NCBI RefSeq assembly: GCF_013403875.1 | Contig: NZ_JACBNX010000006.1 | Span: 62,001-126,000, forward strand | DNA: 64,000 bases | Reading direction: 5' to 3' | Source of the DNA: Burkholderia guangdongensis | GTDB taxonomy: Bacteria; Pseudomonadota; Gammaproteobacteria; Burkholderiales; Burkholderiaceae | Part shown: in pieces, positions 61,449 to 64,000 of the stretch | Position numbering within the stretch: position 1 is the stretch's first letter | Layout: every line of letters starts with the position of its first letter | Made by a program: the position numbers and the translations under genes | The notes under the pieces: generated by a model | The model's database searches: none | Seen by the model: the letters and a program-made list of their open reading frames with translations, nothing else | Told to the model about the DNA's origin: nothing

Positions 61449-62285
61449 TCAAACACTGATTTTCCAGTGCCCGCACCCTTGCGCATGCCAGTTCAGCCGC
61501 CTCGCGTCGAGGCACTCCCCCTCTTTCAGGCGCCGAGCGGTGGCGGACAGCTTGAGTTCATCAGCGAAGGCAAACAAGGCGACGCGCTCGAACAAGACTC
61601 GCCAGGATGGCAGGCGAGAGTCGCTCTTCCAGGCGAATGCGACGAAGTTGCTGTCGTCGCCGCACCGAACGACCGCATAGGAAGCGCCGAACACGGATTT
61701 CAGCCGCTCGAGGTGCAACGGTAGCGCCGGATCGTCGTCCGTGAAGTTGATCACGAGCACCCCCCTCTCGGCCAGGCGCTCGCGACAGGCGGCGAAGAAA
61801 GCGACGTCCACGCACCGACTCGGCGTTCCTTCCGCGACGAACGCGTCAAGCAGGATCACATCCGTCCGGAACCTCCCCTTCGTCACGTAGTCCGCCCCAT
61901 CGGCACAAGTCACCTTGAACCGCGCGTCGTCCGCCGGAATCCTGAATACGTCGCGCAGCGCGATCACCTCGGGGTTGATCTCGACCGCGTCGATCGCGAC
62001 CTCGGGCAGGTGCCGATAGCAATACTTCGCCAGCGATCCCCCGCCGAGCCCGATCATGCAGATGTGCTCGGGAGCCGGCTGCAGCAGCAGAAACCCCATC
62101 ATCGTGCGCGTATAGCCGAGCGCGAGCTTTTCCGGATCACTGAGCGACATGAAGCTTTGCGTGCCGGAGTGATCGAAGTGCAGCGACACGGCGTGCTGCG
62201 TCTCCAGCACAAAGGGTTGCCCATCATTCATTGGCGTCGACAGGAATTTGACGAACGCGTCGTAGGAAGTTCGGTCTTCGTCCAT
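61449..62285 (-). CDS. Spermidine-synthase-like methyltransferase-fold protein
   Basis: 278 aa. The nucleotide-binding GLGGGSLAKYCY loop is near residue 80, followed by DAVEINPEVI and the LLDAFVAEGTP segment (a DAF variant of the aminopropyltransferase DAYD motif). The gatekeeping Asp pair of true spermidine synthases is not fully present, so it may be a related fold with another substrate. ATG at 62285 is proposed; a GTG at 62327 is in frame. It converges on the ribbon-helix-helix gene 13 nt away. Confidence 0.78.
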   Translation of the reverse strand: MDEDRTSYDAFVKFLSTPMNDGQPFVLETQHAVSLHFDHSGTQSFMSLSDPEKLALGYTRTMMGFLLLQPAPEHICMIGLGGGSLAKYCYRHLPEVAIDAVEINPEVIALRDVFRIPADDARFKVTCADGADYVTKGRFRTDVILLDAFVAEGTPSRCVDVAFFAACRERLAERGVLVINFTDDDPALPLHLERLKSVFGASYAVVRCGDDSNFVAFAWKSDSRLPSWRVLFERVALFAFADELKLSATARRLKEGECLDARRLNWHAQGCGHWKISV

Positions 62286-62326
62286 TCTCGGAATGCGCAG
62301 GGATTTACAGCATGCGGGAACGCACA

Positions 62327-62372
62327 CATTATTATAATGAAATATGCCTACCCTTACCGTTCTATTATAATA
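62327..62372. promoter_or_regulatory. AT-rich palindromes upstream of the spermidine-synthase-like gene
   Basis: CATTATTATAATGAAATATG (from 62327) contains, on the reverse strand, TTTCATTATAATA, which matches the site at 61204. A 10-bp perfect palindrome TATTATAATA follows at 62363-62372. The interval 62286-62526 otherwise has no recognisable gene. Confidence 0.45.
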
Positions 62373-62526
62373 TGGCGCTCACCGCCTTTCAGCGGGCTTG
62401 CAGGCAATTTTGCCGAGGATGTCGACATGTTCGCGTTATGTCGTGCGCTGCTGTCGCTTCTGACGCACTGCCAGATCGACACTTCGCACCGCCCCCAACG
62501 ATCTATCTATAGGCTTCGCAAAGACC

Positions 62527-62790
62527 GTGGCAACCGTTGTGCACTTTCAAATCGGCGCCGGCTGGAACCGAAATCGCGCGGACGCTACCCGGGATGCGCT
62601 TGTTGACATGGCACGCCGCTTCGAAAGCGACATCCTGCTGATCGCAAACGGGCACCACGGCGATGCGAAGGACGGCATCGCAATCGCGTCGTTGCAGGTG
62701 CGCGTCGGCATGTCGGCTCAAGTGCTTGCCTCCGGTCCCGACGAGGAAGCCGCGCTTCGGGCGCTGTTGCCCCTGTTGCAAGAAGGCTGA
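62527..62790 (+). CDS. HPr-fold protein without the phosphorylatable histidine
   Basis: 87 aa, HPr length and pattern: an alternating N-terminal strand, a first helix from residue 18, SDILLIANG, SLQVRVG, and a final DEEAALRALLPLL helix. In PTS HPr the loop reads GxHARPA; here it is GWNRNRA (12-18), with Asn14 in place of the active His and Asn16 in place of the Arg. The regulatory Ser46 region is KDGIA, so Ser is also absent. GTG start; no strong ribosome site. Possibly a binding-only HPr paralog. The family assignment rests on pattern matching. Confidence 0.6.
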   Translation: MATVVHFQIGAGWNRNRADATRDALVDMARRFESDILLIANGHHGDAKDGIAIASLQVRVGMSAQVLASGPDEEAALRALLPLLQEG

Positions 62791-63029
62791 CCCGCATACC
62801 GCCTGTCTGCTGCCGTTTCCGAGTATTCGCGCCTGTCCTCGAGCGCTGCCGCGGCTGTATCGGTTATCGCGGATCCGAGCACTTCGTTTCGTCGTGCTTT
62901 GACGGACGCGGGAGGCAAGGCACGGTGCCACGCGCGGGCCGCGGTTGCACTCGCATTGGGATGCACGCGCACGATATTGGATGGAGGCAAGAACACGCCG
63001 CCCTCGTCGGCACCCGGCGGTTGCGCCGG

Positions 63030-63299
63030 ATGGCGAAAGCAAAGGGCCTTCAGGGTTTCTTCGAGACAGGCTCCAAGACAGGCATCCGGCCAGATCATGC
63101 CGACAAGCTGCATCGCCAATTGACTCGCCTGGACTTGGCGAGCGGCCCCGAGGACATGAACGTACCGGGCTGGCGGCTGCATCCGTTGGCGCAGGATCTT
63201 GCCGGCCACTTTTCGGTGAGAGTCAATGGCAACTGGCGCATGACGTTCACCTTTGACGGCGCCGATGCAATTCTGGTGGACTACCAAGACTATCACTGA
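63030..63299 (+). CDS. higB: HigB/RelE-type toxin
   Basis: 89 aa. The HigB pattern KGLQGFFETGSKTGIRPDHADKL is followed by NVPGWRLHPLAQDL and the C-terminal GNWRMTF...LVDYQDYH with the terminal Tyr-His. The family cleaves mRNA on the ribosome. ATG at 63030 gives a normal-length toxin, though the usual first residues (MI-SFRHKG) are replaced by MAKAKG. The frame stays open further upstream. No ribosome site is evident. It is followed by higA after 7 nt. Confidence 0.8.
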   Translation: MAKAKGLQGFFETGSKTGIRPDHADKLHRQLTRLDLASGPEDMNVPGWRLHPLAQDLAGHFSVRVNGNWRMTFTFDGADAILVDYQDYH

Positions 63300-63306
63300 G
63301 GCAAGC

Positions 63307-63609
63307 ATGACCCGAATCTTCAATCCGCCGCACCCCGGCGAGACGCTGCGCGAAGACGTACTGCCCGAACTGGGGCTCACGGTCACGGAAGCAGCCGAGC
63401 AGCTTGGCGTGACACGCTCGGCTCTGTCGCGCGTGCTGAATGGTCATGCGGCAATCTCGCCCGAAATGGCGTTGCGCCTGGAGCAATGGCTGGGCATCGA
63501 AAATGGCGGGCGTGCCGACTTATGGATCGCCCAACAAGCGGCCTACGACCTTTGGCAAGCTCGCCAGAAAGGTGTGCCGCACGTGGAGCGAGTCCGTCTC
63601 GCTGCTTGA
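63307..63609 (+). CDS. higA: HigA-type antitoxin
   Basis: 100 aa. The family start MTRIFNPPHPGETLRED is followed by a helix-turn-helix, LTVTEAAEQLGVTRSALSRVLNG, and the C-terminal QAAYDLWQAR helix. It neutralises HigB and represses the operon. The toxin gene precedes the antitoxin, the typical higBA order. The gene follows the toxin by 7 nt. Confidence 0.88.
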   Translation: MTRIFNPPHPGETLREDVLPELGLTVTEAAEQLGVTRSALSRVLNGHAAISPEMALRLEQWLGIENGGRADLWIAQQAAYDLWQARQKGVPHVERVRLAA

Positions 63610-63793
63610 AGCAGGCATCGATGCGAATATCGCCAGTCGGTCTAGGTTACAGATGGGGCATCGAGTTCCCCGGCCAGCAACGTCGCCAGACGTTCCGGTC
63701 CGAGGGTGGTCAAGGCGGTGACATCAATCGAATTGTCCGCGCCTTACATCGCTACGCCGGCGCGGCGGGTCCAAACATGGCAGGTGGGCTGAA

Positions 63794-64000
63794 CTACTCA
63801 TTCTCCTCGAAGTAGTGCCCGAACTTCACCTGCTTCGTGCGAATGTAGCGCTCGTTCTCCTCGCGCACCGGCACCGCAAGCCCGACGCGCTCGCAGACCG
63901 GAATCCCATGCTGCGCGAGCGTATCGAATTTCTTCGGATTGTTGCTCATCAACCGCACCGACGTGACGCCGAGCATCCGCAGGATCGCGGCGGCCGAATC
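63794..64000 (-). CDS. ribA: GTP cyclohydrolase II, C-terminal part (gene cut by window edge)
   Basis: The last 68 codons are visible, beginning [25 protein letters not shown] and ending GHYFEENE, with [11 protein letters not shown] near the end. This is the C-terminal region of RibA, which converts GTP to the pyrimidine precursor of riboflavin. The NNP-K segment contributes to substrate binding. The N-terminal part with the zinc cysteines lies beyond position 64000, so intactness cannot be judged. Confidence 0.85.
   Translation of the reverse strand, partial: DSAAAILRMLGVTSVRLMSNNPKKFDTLAQHGIPVCERVGLAVPVREENERYIRTKQVKFGHYFEENE

Noticed and set aside
63642..63743. Minus-strand frame of about 33 codons reading NSIDVTALTTLGPERLA...
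   Set aside because: It has some protein-like character (LGPERLATLLAG) and may be a remnant of a larger gene, but it lacks a start codon and is too short to assign.

Overview
The window is high-GC (roughly two thirds G+C by eye) proteobacterial DNA with strong third-position GC bias, tightly packed operons with many ATGA/TGATG stop-start overlaps, OmpC-like trimeric porins and paralogous IclR regulators. I read it as Burkholderia (Burkholderia cepacia complex or a close relative), probably an accessory-rich secondary replicon. No rRNA, tRNA, CRISPR array, insertion sequence or prophage was seen.

Region 1 (1-13.6 kb) is a leftward catabolic operon. Its 5' end is a Rieske ferredoxin, a small recombinase-like protein and a Rieske oxygenase. 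These are followed by an SDR, a cupin, an alpha/beta hydrolase, an IclR regulator, a second SDR, a ThDP enzyme, an aspartate-dehydrogenase-type enzyme, an aldehyde dehydrogenase, an extradiol dioxygenase and a ferredoxin reductase that runs off the left edge. Together these make an aromatic-ring oxygenation and cleavage pathway. A divergent porin gene and a second, paralogous IclR gene complete the unit. Two copies of GTTCC-N6-GGAAC lie just downstream of the two divergent -10-like elements and are probable IclR operators.

Region 2 (13.7-22.5 kb) is mixed. It holds a flavin monooxygenase fused to an HSL-type hydrolase with a divergent TetR gene, then AlkB-like, nitroreductase, membrane metallophosphoesterase and MgtC-like genes. 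It ends with a LuxR solo that faces an unknown gene preceded by a perfect lux-box-like palindrome.

Region 3 (22.5-41.2 kb) is a complete aryl polyene (APE, xanthomonadin-like) biosynthetic cluster. It contains three ketosynthases plus a chain-length-factor-like protein, a ketoreductase, dehydratases, two ACPs, a ligase-dehydratase fusion, an aromatic amino acid ammonia-lyase, a thioesterase, acyl and glycosyl transferases, a LolA-like protein, an MMPL exporter, a lipoprotein, a methyltransferase and a halogenase-like flavoprotein.

Region 4 (41.4-53.0 kb) is a second, separate catabolic and uptake locus. An IclR gene is divergent from a rightward operon encoding a metal-dependent cyclase/hydrolase, a cupin, an SDR, a 3-hydroxyacyl dehydrogenase, a BKACE beta-keto acid cleavage enzyme, a branched-chain-type ABC importer with a fused double ATPase, a porin, and a PhlG-like carbon-carbon hydrolase. 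The order suggests uptake and stepwise beta-keto cleavage of a phenolic or polyketide-like compound. I do not recognise this pathway as described.

Region 5 (53.1-60.2 kb) encodes a six-subunit Hyf/complex I-like membrane complex whose large subunit has lost the nickel-binding cysteines, i.e. an energy-converting-hydrogenase-related (Ehr) complex rather than a hydrogenase.

Region 6 (60.2-64 kb) is small and mosaic. It has a YoaK-like membrane protein, a ribbon-helix-helix regulator and a spermidine-synthase-like protein that share AT-rich palindromes, an HPr-fold protein without its phosphorylatable histidine, a HigBA toxin-antitoxin pair, and the 3' end of a GTP cyclohydrolase II gene cut by the window edge.
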